Shown here in pieces: positions 46,411 to 55,994 of a stretch of 64,000 nt of DNA. Source of the stretch: Chitinophaga filiformis (GTDB lineage Bacteria > Bacteroidota > Bacteroidia > Chitinophagales > Chitinophagaceae); the NCBI RefSeq assembly GCF_023100805.1, contig NZ_CP095855.1:6055001-6119000 (forward strand). Direction: 5' to 3'. A program made the position numbers and the translations under genes. The notes below the pieces were generated by a model. That model was not told where the DNA came from. It searched no databases and saw only the letters and a program-made list of their open reading frames with translations. Within the stretch, counting starts at the first letter, position 1. Every line of letters starts with the position of its first letter.

Positions 46411-48333
46411 TCAAAGGTTGGAAATCTGTTTTGGCATTCTAATCTTAATAGGCAATGTTGTTTTCTGACCAAGGTCATCGGTCACCTCGATTAAAAACCT
46501 GCTGTTCAGATTTAATGGAACTTTTAAAGGTATATTCACCAGGAATTCGACAAATTTTTGTTGGTCAGCCCCCACCCTTCTTTTAATGTATTTTATGGGC
46601 GCTCTTTCCCCAACAACAGCACCTGAGGGATTGTCTTCATCGGGTGGCTTTATTTGGAAGTTTACATCTTCAGTAGTCACGGGTGGGAGTTCACCTGCAG
46701 TTGAATCTATGGGAGCCTGTTTATTAGTTATATAAGCTGGTGGCAAAACCTTCCGTTGACCGTCGCGCGACAGTAGATATAACTTAGCCCGTAAATTTCC
46801 CACGCCCACACTGGTCTTAAAGGAAAACCTTAAAGTAGAATCCGCCCCTTTATAATTATAGACTAGCACGGTGGTGTCAAAACGGGTCTCGGCCATTATT
46901 GCAGAATCTTTGTAGTATGGATACTCCAGTATCTTGCGGGCATTGTCATATGGGTTGTTTACCATCAAAAAGTTTAAGATGGGCACTTTTCCAAAAGTAA
47001 TACAGTTATAGCCGGAAGGATGATCAAGGGTTAATTGATCCCACACTATGGCCCAGGTATTAAATTTTAGACTACTGTTATTTTGCTCTCTGCCAAAATA
47101 ACTACATAGCACCGGTTTTTCAATGATTGTATTGTCTTTACTTTTTTTAATGATTACAAATCGATACAACTGGTAATCATACGGCTGATATAAGGTGGTA
47201 TACAAGGTTTTTTGCTGGTAATTGCCTCCTGCTATGACTATTTTCAAGGGATAAGGCAGTTTCGCTGGATTGAAGATTAACCAGTCCCTTTGTACTGTTG
47301 ATAGTGTTGGATACTGTTTGTAACGAACTTTGAATTCTGCAGCTTGTACATTTAGTGCATTATCGCCCCAAAAAATAAATTCACCGTTTTTTAACTGGCT
47401 GAAAGTGCTATCAGTAAAACCTATGGTGACAGATCTGAACAAGGAAGCTTGTTCTCCCCGGGGAATAAAGGTCCAGCTAGCGTTTACAGTGCTATCGTTG
47501 GCGTCGGTGTTATAGGATGTCTTGTCACTGAACGCTTCTTCATATGTACTGTTGGACTTGGGCTGAATAAGGCCTGCCAGTGAGTCTTTTCCAATAGCAC
47601 AAACACGATTGTGAAATTTATTTAAAATGGGATCTTTCATATTCCACAGGAGTTTGCCATCACGTCCCACATAGGAGTCGTCGAGTGTGGTACCGAATTT
47701 GATCGATAAATAGCTTTCGACTTTCGATCGCTCAAGAGGCGTCAATACCCTATTGTAAATAATCAGTTCAGGCAAATACCCGTTAAATGCAGCAGAGACG
47801 GTCGTTCGTCTATCTTCTCCCCAGATGGAATAGTAGTTTTTGTTGGAGGCATAATAATAGACAGTTGTCTTCATGGCATTTTCCTGTTTGGTCTGCCCGG
47901 CTACCTCCAATGTAGTTCTGTTTTGGCTGTTACCAAAATTGTAACTAAAACTGCCTTTACCTATTACACTATTGTTCTTTAAAGTTCGCATTTTGTCCAA
48001 ATACTCAAACGTAAAAAATGGAAGCCCTTTATTTTTGTCATTAGGAAAAAAGGCCGCTGCTACTGTCGCCTGATTGAACGCTAGCAAGTCAAAATTTTCT
48101 CCCGCGTCTGCCCATAGATAAGCGGGATGAAAATTGATATTGCGGGCTGCACTCCCCTTTTTAAGGGAATAGTTATTGCCGGAAACATCTACCAAAAAAT
48201 ATTCATTTCCTGTTTTCTCGGTCACCCACCAAAGTTTAGTACCCTCTACACCACCTGGTTGCTGCGCCATGGAAGACAAGGAAAGAGACATATTAACGAG
48301 TGACAGAAAAAATAATAGTGGCAGGTTACGCAT
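46411..48333 (-). CDS. Secreted beta-rich protein paired with the SpvB/Rhs toxin (LamG/DUF8202-like)
   Basis: About 640 residues from the ATG at 48333 (MRNLPLLFFLSLVNMSLSLSSMA, a signal peptide); ATG codons up to 48396 are possible. The region LPELIIYNRVLTPLERSKVE followed by YLSIKFGTTL is the concanavalin-like pattern of Bacteroidota surface proteins, and FHNRVCAIGKDSLAGLIQPKS is the DUF8202-like segment. The C-terminal third has beta-sandwich repeats and ends PIKIRMPKQIS. It ends 10 nt before the giant gene, so the two are cotranscribed. Its likely role is delivery or surface attachment of the toxin, which is inference. Confidence 0.78.
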   Translation of the reverse strand: MRNLPLLFFLSLVNMSLSLSSMAQQPGGVEGTKLWWVTEKTGNEYFLVDVSGNNYSLKKGSAARNINFHPAYLWADAGENFDLLAFNQATVAAAFFPNDKNKGLPFFTFEYLDKMRTLKNNSVIGKGSFSYNFGNSQNRTTLEVAGQTKQENAMKTTVYYYASNKNYYSIWGEDRRTTVSAAFNGYLPELIIYNRVLTPLERSKVESYLSIKFGTTLDDSYVGRDGKLLWNMKDPILNKFHNRVCAIGKDSLAGLIQPKSNSTYEEAFSDKTSYNTDANDSTVNASWTFIPRGEQASLFRSVTIGFTDSTFSQLKNGEFIFWGDNALNVQAAEFKVRYKQYPTLSTVQRDWLIFNPAKLPYPLKIVIAGGNYQQKTLYTTLYQPYDYQLYRFVIIKKSKDNTIIEKPVLCSYFGREQNNSSLKFNTWAIVWDQLTLDHPSGYNCITFGKVPILNFLMVNNPYDNARKILEYPYYKDSAIMAETRFDTTVLVYNYKGADSTLRFSFKTSVGVGNLRAKLYLLSRDGQRKVLPPAYITNKQAPIDSTAGELPPVTTEDVNFQIKPPDEDNPSGAVVGERAPIKYIKRRVGADQQKFVEFLVNIPLKVPLNLNSRFLIEVTDDLGQKTTLPIKIRMPKQISNL

Positions 48334-48912
48334 CACCAGAAACAAGTTAAACATAAGGAACATTTCATTCGAAGTTATTGGGAACCATTGATTCATTTTA
48401 CCGTGTTTTTCCCGTATTTGCCAGGGATGTGAAAACAGGCTCCAGCGGGAAAATAGGAAAGATGTTTACGTCGTTAGTCGAACCGTTTGTTTTGAGATAA
48501 TGGCTGTGCAATTGCTATCATGTTGAAGCCAGAGGGATGCATTGGCCATGGATTCTTGAAGCTGGTTGAACTACTGCTCAACGTTGTTGGTAGTAAATGG
48601 GGCATATCGCAAGGTTTGAAAGGGGTAAATAATTGACCACCAATATAACCAATCTGTTATATTAGCACAATACAAACTAGTTTGTATTTTTTGTTCCAAA
48701 TGTATAATCGTCTGGCTGTTGCAGGAATGCTTATTGAATTGAAACCTGTAATGGTTCATCATGGAGCAGATAAATATGAAGTGGCTGAATGTGATCTCCA
48801 TTGATTATAAGAACCCTTTCTTCCCCCCTGGTCAATCCGGGACTTTCAGCCGACAGTGTATATCAACGGTCAAAGCTATTGCTGTTTGTTTAGTGCGGAT
48901 ACCCAGGGCTGG
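48334..48912. other. Junction between the Rhs module and the second att segment
   Basis: Upstream non-coding region of the Rhs operon, AT-rich near 48650-48700 (candidate promoter). At 48761 a plus-strand frame begins MEQINMKWLNVISIDYKNP and runs into the second att segment; a diverged relative is at about 59304. It looks like a gene remnant, not an expressed gene. Confidence 0.45.
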
Positions 48913-49322
48913 CATCCCAACGAAACACACCTTAATTCCTTTTAAAGCCCGCAAATAGTCAATGTTTGCGGGCTTTTTCATTCTCCAGGCCTATCAAATT
49001 ATATCAATTCATACTAATCTATCCGTGAGTAATTTCTTTACCGAGCAGTACTCGCCAATACCGTTGTAACTATTTGGCAATCAAAAGTAACATCATTTTT
49101 TCTGTTGTATTATGGTGCCGTTTACGTGATCATTTCACCGCCCGGAGGTGAGTGGACTGTGGGAGTGATGACAAACGGCATTAAAGACCAAAAAAATGAA
49201 TTGTTATGAATGCACAAAACTCATTTGGCATTGACTTCATTGTGCGCAATGTCAAAGGCCCAAAGGAGCTTGCAGTAGTATACGCTAGAATCACGTTGAA
49301 CGGAGGCGAGCTTGTAGAAATC
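48913..49322 (+). repeat. Second copy of the att / integrase-start segment
   Basis: Starts with CATCCCAACGAAACACACC, the last bases of the tRNA-Pro end, and continues through the duplicated terminator hairpin and the int promoter region to codon 39 of int (GTAGAAATC at 49314-49322). It corresponds to 32671-33092 with the loss of one 12-bp CGTGAGTAATTC unit. After 49322 homology stops abruptly. Confidence 0.9.
49206..49322 (+). pseudogene. Truncated integrase, first 39 codons only
   Basis: Reads MNAQNSFGIDFIVRNVKGPK then ELAVVYARITLNGGELVEI, as in the intact integrase at 32976 with a few substitutions. It then joins unrelated sequence within one codon. No SAM-like or catalytic domain remains here, so it is inactive. 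Confidence 0.9.
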
Positions 49323-49532
49323 GAAAGCACTGCTGCCACAGCCAATAATACCGTCTGTAAAATCGACAGGAGTTATGATAGTTGCAGTAGCAGTTGGCCG
49401 ATATCCAAAAGCTTCTCGACTGCAACCTTTATCTTCCTGTGTAAGATCAGCCGATAATCTGGTTTCTTTATTCCGGTTTAGCAAAACGGATTCGGATAGT
49501 TTAATTTTTCTTCCCGATTCAATGGCCAGCAA
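49323..49532 (-). pseudogene. Lanthipeptide-precursor-like fragment truncated at the integrase junction
   Basis: A minus-strand frame of 70 codons up to the junction. The leader-like part is KIKLSESVLLNRNKETRLSA followed by DLTQEDKG; the core-like part is TATATIITPVDFTDGIIGCG, then SSAF. Lys/Leu-rich leaders with a L-N-K-E-T-I-x-x-L-S wording and a Thr/Ser/Cys core are typical of Bacteroidota class I lanthipeptides, though the usual GG cleavage site reads KG-C here. No dehydratase or cyclase is nearby, and the 3' end runs into the int duplication, so it is at best a stranded fragment. Identification is tentative. Confidence 0.4.
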
Positions 49533-49580
49533 GTCCAGTATATTTGAGGCGGTGAGTTTAATTCAACATGAACAATCTAA

Positions 49581-50081
49581 AAGCGAACCCTCCTGCTGTA
49601 TTTAACAGGACATGGCATCAAAAGTAGCTACGGATCTATGTTTTATTTCATGCCTTTTGATGGTGGGCTGACGAGTAAAAAATATTCCTCGATATCTACA
49701 ATAGATTTAATTAATTTGTTGAGAACTACCACATTTAAAAACATCGTGCTGATGGTTGATGCATGTTTTTCTGCTGCTATTAAACCAGGCATAGAAAAAA
49801 CTACTCAATACCTTGCTGATAATGAAAGAAAAAGTATCGCTTTGATGGTATCATCGAATGACGACGTAAAATCATATCAAAATAGCATTTCAACCGAATT
49901 CTATGAGAAATTAAAAGAAATGTTTGACAAATGTGAAAATGATGCCCAGGGTTATGTCCGAATAAGCAACCTTAAGGTATATACCAAGTCTAAATTTGAG
50001 AGTAGAACAAACAAATCAGTCATCATAGCACATTGGGGATCCGATTTCACACTTTACCGACGACCGCTGCAAAAAAAATGA
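49581..50081 (+). pseudogene. Caspase-like (peptidase C14) domain fragment
   Basis: An open frame follows the stop TAA at 49578. It has TLLLYLTGHGIKSSYGSMFY, with the catalytic His in GHG, and later NIVLMVDACFSAAIKPG, with the catalytic Cys in DACFS, the two hallmarks of caspase/metacaspase p20 domains. The C-terminal part (IALMVSSNDDVKSYQNSIS, YVRISNLKVYTKSKF) completes the fold. The N-terminal strands and a normal start are missing; an ATG at 49638 would exclude the His. It is probably a truncated remnant of a bacterial caspase-effector gene. Confidence 0.65.
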
Positions 50082-50269
50082 AACTTCCCGGCATAAAGAG
50101 GTCTAAAACCAATTCAACGGTAATTAATTAATAGCGATACGACTCTTTTATGAAATTGACAATAATATTTTCGTTTGCTGGCAGAATCTTATCTTAAGAA
50201 TTATTTTCCATAGCACTATCCACAATTCCGAAACAGATTCGCAATTTTTTAACGTGGCTGAACATTACA

Positions 50270-50312
50270 AAAAACAAAAACAGCAAGCCCGACAGTTTCA
50301 TGCAGGGCTTGC
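50270..50312 (-). terminator. Terminator of the STAND gene
   Basis: GCAAGCCC (50283-50290) and GGGCTTGC (50305-50312) pair over 8 bp. Read on the minus strand the stem is followed by TGTTTTTGTTTTTTG. It is about 20 nt after the stop codon of the 1619-residue gene. Confidence 0.8.
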
Positions 50313-50333
50313 CTTACTGTTTCTACAACTGCA

Positions 50334-53300
50334 TTATTTATCCGCATCAGTCACTAATGGATTTGATTTTGGTTTCCTAATGCATAAACTCAGCTGATCT
50401 GTGCCTTCTTTGTTTTCATACGTTTCCCCGATGGTTCTAAATCCCAATCCCGTTAAAACGAAATACATGGGCATGTTAGTCATTCGGGTGGTTGCATAAA
50501 TGGAGTGTTGCTCAAACTGGCCGATTAAAGACTGGCATAATCGCCTGGCAAGACGATGGCCGCGGTATCGTGTTTTCGTGTAGACATATCCCAGCTCAAG
50601 ATCGTATTCAACCCCTTTATCAGGAACTTTTGCCTGAGTAAAGACGTAATTGCGATACCTCGTTAAAGGCTTTTTGATTGATGCGGTGGCAACAATCCTG
50701 TCATCGGCCTTGAAAACAGCGATAGCCTCAGTTGACTTTAACCTGCCCGATAGTGTACGTGCATTAACTTCTCCTCCTGCTTTGATCAGTGATTCTATTT
50801 GCCGTATTTCATCTTCTGAGAACTGATTATACTGTTTGATTTCGGGCACCAGGGCATTAAATCTTTCGTCAGAATACTTATCTCTTTGGTTCGAAAATCT
50901 TTCGTCCCAAAACTTAATATCCTTTAACTCACCATCTTCCTGATACACAAAATACTTCCGACATTTTTGAAAATGAGGGACATGCTCAATTTCTGGAACA
51001 GAGACTTCCCTGGCTTTAAATTGCTCTACAAACCAAACCATCTCCAAATTGTTCTCGTCCAAAGCATTTTGCAATGCTTGTTTGTTAACTACCACTATTT
51101 CCTGGTTCTCTCTTTGCCAAAGCGACACTTTATGCAGGAATGCTGTTATTTTTTCCTGTTTGTCGAAGAAAAAAGAACCTTGCATTTCCACCATACCAGT
51201 TATATTTCTCAATAATCGTGAAGGTATCATCAAATGTTCCTCACCCTCAGTACTATTTTTGGTCACCCCGGTTAATGCAAATCCGATCGTAAGTTTCTCT
51301 CCTTCTATAGGGATTGCTTCACCGGTTTCCCTTTCTTCAATCCAATTCATCCAAACCAAATCCGAAGGGTTCGAATAGATATCGGTATCCGGAGAGGCAT
51401 GTAAATTATCAAGATGGGTTACAAAATAAGGATCACGGCGATCATTCTGTAACACCTTCAACAATCGCGATACCGCACCCTTTGGAACTAAGCAGGCAGA
51501 TATTTGCATTCTACCATACACAAATCCAGTATTGTCATGTGTACTGGTGTAATTATAGAGGGCGACAAGATCTTCATCAGTTTCTGATAAGTAAAACTGT
51601 GTTTCATTGAAATGCAGCCATTTCCCAAAGTCGATAACAGGATCCTGTGTTACCTGCGCCTCAATAAGTAACGATGGTTCATCATTTAATACAGCAAATA
51701 TGGGTTCCTGCTGTATCCATTCGTCAAAGACTTCAGGTTGATCTGTTTCTGCCACTAAGTCTTCAGCAGGGTTGGGTACATTGATAATGGTATTGTAATC
51801 TTTGATGAATCCCCATGTCTCATCCTTATTATACGGAACATAGTCTGCCAGATAACCATTCAGGTAGTGAACTGCCAGCCAGGTGTACTTCTCTTCATAA
51901 GTAAATATTTTGCTTTTACTCCCATGTGACGCTTCTGTGAAAGAACTACCATCTACAGCATCAAAGCCCAATCCTCTTACATAAGCTATGGCCGCTGCCA
52001 TGCGCCAGCCACTGGCATATAACCGCACACCATACTTTTGCGCGTATAAATCCAATAATTGTTGTGCTTGCGGACTATCCTTACTTTGAAGTACCGGTCC
52101 GGAGCCGTCGGGGTATTTTAAAAAACCATTTGTTGATTTTTTAACCACATACCAGGCCAGGTCATGCACAATGGGATAAATTTCTTCTCTAGGCGATGTT
52201 AGTGCACCATTATCTAAAGAAAGCAGGATTAGGTCATTTTGCTGCTGCGGGCGACATAATGCTACTTCCTCGTCCGTAATCAGCTGGTATTGGTAGGCCC
52301 TTTCAACGATAGCCCTAAATCCCTGTCGTACGATGATGTTTCTGTTTGTGAGTGGATCATTAAACACATGATTTAATGCCCATTGGGCCAGCTTAAAAAT
52401 GGCCTGCTGGTCTTTTAGACGTCCCGCTAATGCTAAGGTGATTGAAGCTAAATCCTCCTGTATTTGCGGATCCTTGCAATCGAAAATTAAGTCCAGGAGT
52501 AGGATAAATTCGTTAGGTTGCGAAATAGCCCATCTGGCAAGGTTTTTTCTTAATCTCTCCCGGAATTTTTGATCAAGCGTAGATAAACACCAAGCATATA
52601 CCAACGGCATCTCATTATGTAAAGCATAATCGGACAAATATAAATCTTGGGAGTAAGTGTCGATTATCTCTTTTACACCATACTGACAGGATATCTCCTT
52701 TGGATATCCATAATAATCCTTGCCATTCCAGATCTTATCCCGCTGATAGGCATTGGGAATACTGATCAGTATCTGATGCAAATAAAATGCGCCAAAGTTA
52801 TTTTCGGCGTTTTCACTGCCTGGAAGGATTTGCTGCAGCAGTAGCTTATACCGCTGCTCATGCGATTCCCAGAACTGCTTGTCAATACCTGCTTTATATT
52901 TGGCAGCCAGTGCAGCCGGTGCTTTGCGTAAGGCTTCCGTCCGCATCCTTTGAATCTCCAGGTCGGTAAAGCCCTTTGTAAGAAACCCTTCCTCGCCAAT
53001 AAGTTTACCATGCTCATGAAACATGGTATTAACAATGATCTGTGTGATTCGCTCATTAGACAATTCCTGCTCCTGGCCCGTGCCTAAACGCAGTCTTTCA
53101 AAAATTAGAGCAGGGATTTGCTCAAGGTTTTCTGAGATAATGGTTTTGATAGTGCGATTGGCCACTACTATTTCTATAATGGAGCGATATGTGATATAAT
53201 ACTCGGTTTTAGAAATAGGGATGCCGTCAGCATCATTATAAGACACATTCTTAATCAGTATCCCGCTATGGGCTAAATAATCCAGCAGCTGATCGATGTC

Positions 53301-55193
53301 AGCAACTGTCATGTATGTAAGCTCTGGTTGCAGGCACTGTACCAGAAAATTGTGTTCAATTTCCACTTTTTCCAAAAATTGGCCAGCCAGCACTGAAATG
53401 GCAGTTGCGACCGGGGATCTTGATTCTGCGAATTGCGTACCCATCTTTACCTGAAATTCACTTTCCATTTTCCCGATTTTTCCTGCCAGCAGATCTTTAC
53501 CAGCTGTAATAAGCTGATCAGACTCACTGAGGGACCTATTCCGGTAGATTTCACAAAATAACCTTAAAGCAAATAAGCTATCCAGGCCCCTGATCAGTGA
53601 TGGTGAGGTGATTGTTATATTATAATTTTCCGGTGTAAAGTAATGAAGGGCCAGCTTTTGTAGTCGTACATCTCCTTCTGCCGGGAGTTCGTGAACGTTT
53701 AAAGGTAATGTATCGGGCAGCTCACTGGATTTAAAAAATTGTGGACGGGCACTATAAATAAACTTTACCCGCGGGAACTTTTTTCCAATCAACAGGCTTT
53801 CTCTAATCCTGGTATTCCATTTCCTCCAGTTCGTTAGATCCTCTTCCAATCCATCAACGTTTATTAATACCGGGGTGGGCTCACGATTTAATTCTTCACC
53901 AAAACTAACCATTGAGTCGGCTAAGCGTCGGTCGTTTCTTATGGCAATGGATTCCAGGGCATTTAGGATTTCATTGATACTCCAATTAGTTAATTCAAGT
54001 CCTGCACTAATAATTTCTCCCCAACTATTGCACGGGGTGCCAAAGGCTTGTATGATCATAGCTGGCGCCTGTCTTTGCAGATGCTGTTCGACTGCAAATG
54101 CCAAACCATGGGTTTTGCCTGTCCCTGGCCCACCCAAAATCAATAACCCTTTGGTATCCATAGCTCCTTTTAACCGGAGAATTTCTTCTTCAAAATCAGT
54201 ATCTTTTAGTCGGAGCATGGCGTTAATCAGAAAATCTGCTTTAACAACGCCCTGATGGTCATAGCCAAAGTTAACACAGCTGTCTATCAACTTATCAAGT
54301 GAGTCGAATGGAATGACTGGTATTGGATCCACCAACTGCCCAGTTTTTACTTTCTTTTCCAGATCTTTTATAATGCCAATGGTCTGGATTATTTCACTAC
54401 GTGCGTCAACCAGGTCAGACCTAAAGGTTTCATCGTCGAATTCTTGTTTTAAAAATTTATCAATTGCTGTAACGACTCTTTGCAAAGCGATAACATAGTA
54501 TTTGGCTACCGCGGAAAAGTGATTTCGATAGGTTTCACTATAATTTAAAACGGCTATATCCTGTTGGATAAATCCCTGGGTGTGTAGTTGTGGAACATAT
54601 CTTTCATTCAGCCAGCCAGCTTTCTGCCGTTCAAATTGCTGCTGTAGATAAGTTACGTTAATGACTTCATGGGAAAACCAAAATTTATGAAGACCTTCAT
54701 TATCCTCCCGCATCAATTCCGCTTCAATCACTTCGTCCACCCACCAATGCACTGTCAAATCCGCAAACTTACCTTTCAGTTCTGCATCTAGCTCGTCAAG
54801 CAACTGGTCCTCTGACGACCTGGTCACTTGCTTATCGGCTCCTGCACTTCCCCTTACAAATCTCAGAGACGTCAGCTTGCGCGGTATGCAGACAAAATAT
54901 TCTTTGATGTTTGGACGCAGTTTCTTTGCCGTGTTAATGGACTTTCGGATCTGATCAATTTGCGAAGCGCCAAAATCATCCCTGAACCATTTTGATTGCA
55001 CTGCTCGAATCGCACCATCGGCAAACTCTGCATATGATTCGACACCACCATCTCCACCTTTACCGTTAACAGCACGGAACTTTACAATATCCTTGTAATT
55101 TCTGAAAATGTAGTTTCGGAAAAGATGATTACAGAGCGTTTCAAACGCATTATTGGGAGAATCTCCATATGTATTAAATGAACTCCAACTCAT
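50334..55193 (-). CDS. PD-(D/E)xK nuclease - STAND NTPase - GNAT fusion, candidate Avs-type defence protein
   Basis: 1619 residues. Residues 1-125 look like an Mrr-type restriction-endonuclease domain: E18 in FETL, D48 in GKGGDGGVES and Q66-x-K68 in AVQSKW. A STAND/AAA-like NTPase follows with Walker A LLILGGPGTGKTH (354-361 core), Walker B TPVLINVDGLEED (about 441-452) and FIYSARPQ (about 478). A long alpha-helical C-terminal region contains KYTWLAVHYLNGYLADYV, a wording known from large STAND proteins, and the last about 90 residues form a GNAT acetyltransferase fold (GYVYTKTRYRGHRLARRL, MYFVLTGLGFRTIGETY). Avs proteins use an N-terminal nuclease and a C-terminal sensor for phage proteins. 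The GNAT tail is unusual. Defence is inferred. Confidence 0.82.
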   Translation of the reverse strand: MSWSSFNTYGDSPNNAFETLCNHLFRNYIFRNYKDIVKFRAVNGKGGDGGVESYAEFADGAIRAVQSKWFRDDFGASQIDQIRKSINTAKKLRPNIKEYFVCIPRKLTSLRFVRGSAGADKQVTRSSEDQLLDELDAELKGKFADLTVHWWVDEVIEAELMREDNEGLHKFWFSHEVINVTYLQQQFERQKAGWLNERYVPQLHTQGFIQQDIAVLNYSETYRNHFSAVAKYYVIALQRVVTAIDKFLKQEFDDETFRSDLVDARSEIIQTIGIIKDLEKKVKTGQLVDPIPVIPFDSLDKLIDSCVNFGYDHQGVVKADFLINAMLRLKDTDFEEEILRLKGAMDTKGLLILGGPGTGKTHGLAFAVEQHLQRQAPAMIIQAFGTPCNSWGEIISAGLELTNWSINEILNALESIAIRNDRRLADSMVSFGEELNREPTPVLINVDGLEEDLTNWRKWNTRIRESLLIGKKFPRVKFIYSARPQFFKSSELPDTLPLNVHELPAEGDVRLQKLALHYFTPENYNITITSPSLIRGLDSLFALRLFCEIYRNRSLSESDQLITAGKDLLAGKIGKMESEFQVKMGTQFAESRSPVATAISVLAGQFLEKVEIEHNFLVQCLQPELTYMTVADIDQLLDYLAHSGILIKNVSYNDADGIPISKTEYYITYRSIIEIVVANRTIKTIISENLEQIPALIFERLRLGTGQEQELSNERITQIIVNTMFHEHGKLIGEEGFLTKGFTDLEIQRMRTEALRKAPAALAAKYKAGIDKQFWESHEQRYKLLLQQILPGSENAENNFGAFYLHQILISIPNAYQRDKIWNGKDYYGYPKEISCQYGVKEIIDTYSQDLYLSDYALHNEMPLVYAWCLSTLDQKFRERLRKNLARWAISQPNEFILLLDLIFDCKDPQIQEDLASITLALAGRLKDQQAIFKLAQWALNHVFNDPLTNRNIIVRQGFRAIVERAYQYQLITDEEVALCRPQQQNDLILLSLDNGALTSPREEIYPIVHDLAWYVVKKSTNGFLKYPDGSGPVLQSKDSPQAQQLLDLYAQKYGVRLYASGWRMAAAIAYVRGLGFDAVDGSSFTEASHGSKSKIFTYEEKYTWLAVHYLNGYLADYVPYNKDETWGFIKDYNTIINVPNPAEDLVAETDQPEVFDEWIQQEPIFAVLNDEPSLLIEAQVTQDPVIDFGKWLHFNETQFYLSETDEDLVALYNYTSTHDNTGFVYGRMQISACLVPKGAVSRLLKVLQNDRRDPYFVTHLDNLHASPDTDIYSNPSDLVWMNWIEERETGEAIPIEGEKLTIGFALTGVTKNSTEGEEHLMIPSRLLRNITGMVEMQGSFFFDKQEKITAFLHKVSLWQRENQEIVVVNKQALQNALDENNLEMVWFVEQFKAREVSVPEIEHVPHFQKCRKYFVYQEDGELKDIKFWDERFSNQRDKYSDERFNALVPEIKQYNQFSEDEIRQIESLIKAGGEVNARTLSGRLKSTEAIAVFKADDRIVATASIKKPLTRYRNYVFTQAKVPDKGVEYDLELGYVYTKTRYRGHRLARRLCQSLIGQFEQHSIYATTRMTNMPMYFVLTGLGFRTIGETYENKEGTDQLSLCIRKPKSNPLVTDADK

Positions 55194-55994
55194 ATACGAA
55201 AAGAATAAATGTTTTGTATATTAAATAAAAATCAAAATATAAGTAATTCTCCGTCAATTTGTTTCAAGAATAGTAGGCCTCCTATTACTTATTAACAAAT
55301 CAATCACGAAAAGAATTTTAGATATAGTACACAAAAACTCGATTTTGTTTCAGACCACCTGCAGATCTAGGGGCTGCCGTCTATTTCCAATCACTCGCTC
55401 ATAGCAAGGATATTGAAAAGCTTTTGGAAAACGAGAAAAGAAACATACGCAATCCGCGTAAAAAGTAATGGGCCTAAACACGAAGAGCTTCTACATTATG
55501 TAATTCGAAGCACTTATTTTTGAAAGGTTGGAGTGTTGTCTACTGCATGACAGTTTTTTTTCAATAAATTAACTGTGAAAAAAGGGCTTATTACTTTGCA
55601 ATATTAGGTGCCCGTCACAACCTTAAATGTATTCGTTATGTGCCCAGAACAGGCATAAAAGATATCTTGATAATCCTGTAAATGCGATCTCAGTGCGTCT
55701 TAACTGTGTCAACTATACGTTTTATTGCAATATGGCGTCGATCTTTCACGCTTATTTTCCTTCTATTTTGTAAAGTAAAGAATAATGCGAGTCACAAAAA
55801 ATTTTTACGGATATTTTTTTGTGTCACTTTTAAACGCTTTCTCTCTATTAATGGCCGAAGTTTGGGGAAGCCAACATCTTGTCCAAGGATCCCTGCGTAT
55901 AGGAGACAATCTGTTCCAGATTGTTTTTGAGTTGTCGGTCAGAGACGCGACAACGGCAGTCGTATTAATAGGCTGAAGACTTGCGGCAGCGGGG
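55194..55994. other. Gene-poor stretch between the STAND gene and the small-gene cassette
   Basis: AT-rich upstream region of the STAND gene (55194-55360), then the excisionase tail at 55364-55468, then about 500 bp without a recognised gene. Short frames on both strands around 55785-56011 have no recognisable features. It ends at the stop codon of the membrane protein gene at 55995. Confidence 0.5.
55364..55468 (+). pseudogene. C-terminal tail of a second excisionase-like gene
   Basis: The frame reads DLGAAVYFQSLAHSKDIEKL then LENEKRNIRNPRKK and a stop. It matches the end of the intact gene at 34320-34646 (KLGGALYYDYKDIERLLDKE, KRNLRNPRK). The HTH itself is missing. Together with the int start at 49206 it brackets the cargo at 49323-55363 as an insertion-replacement in a second int-xis module. 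Confidence 0.85.

Noticed and set aside
49323..49457. In-frame continuation of the truncated integrase beyond codon 39
   Set aside because: The sequence after the junction is the reverse strand of another gene fragment, so the fused residues are meaningless.
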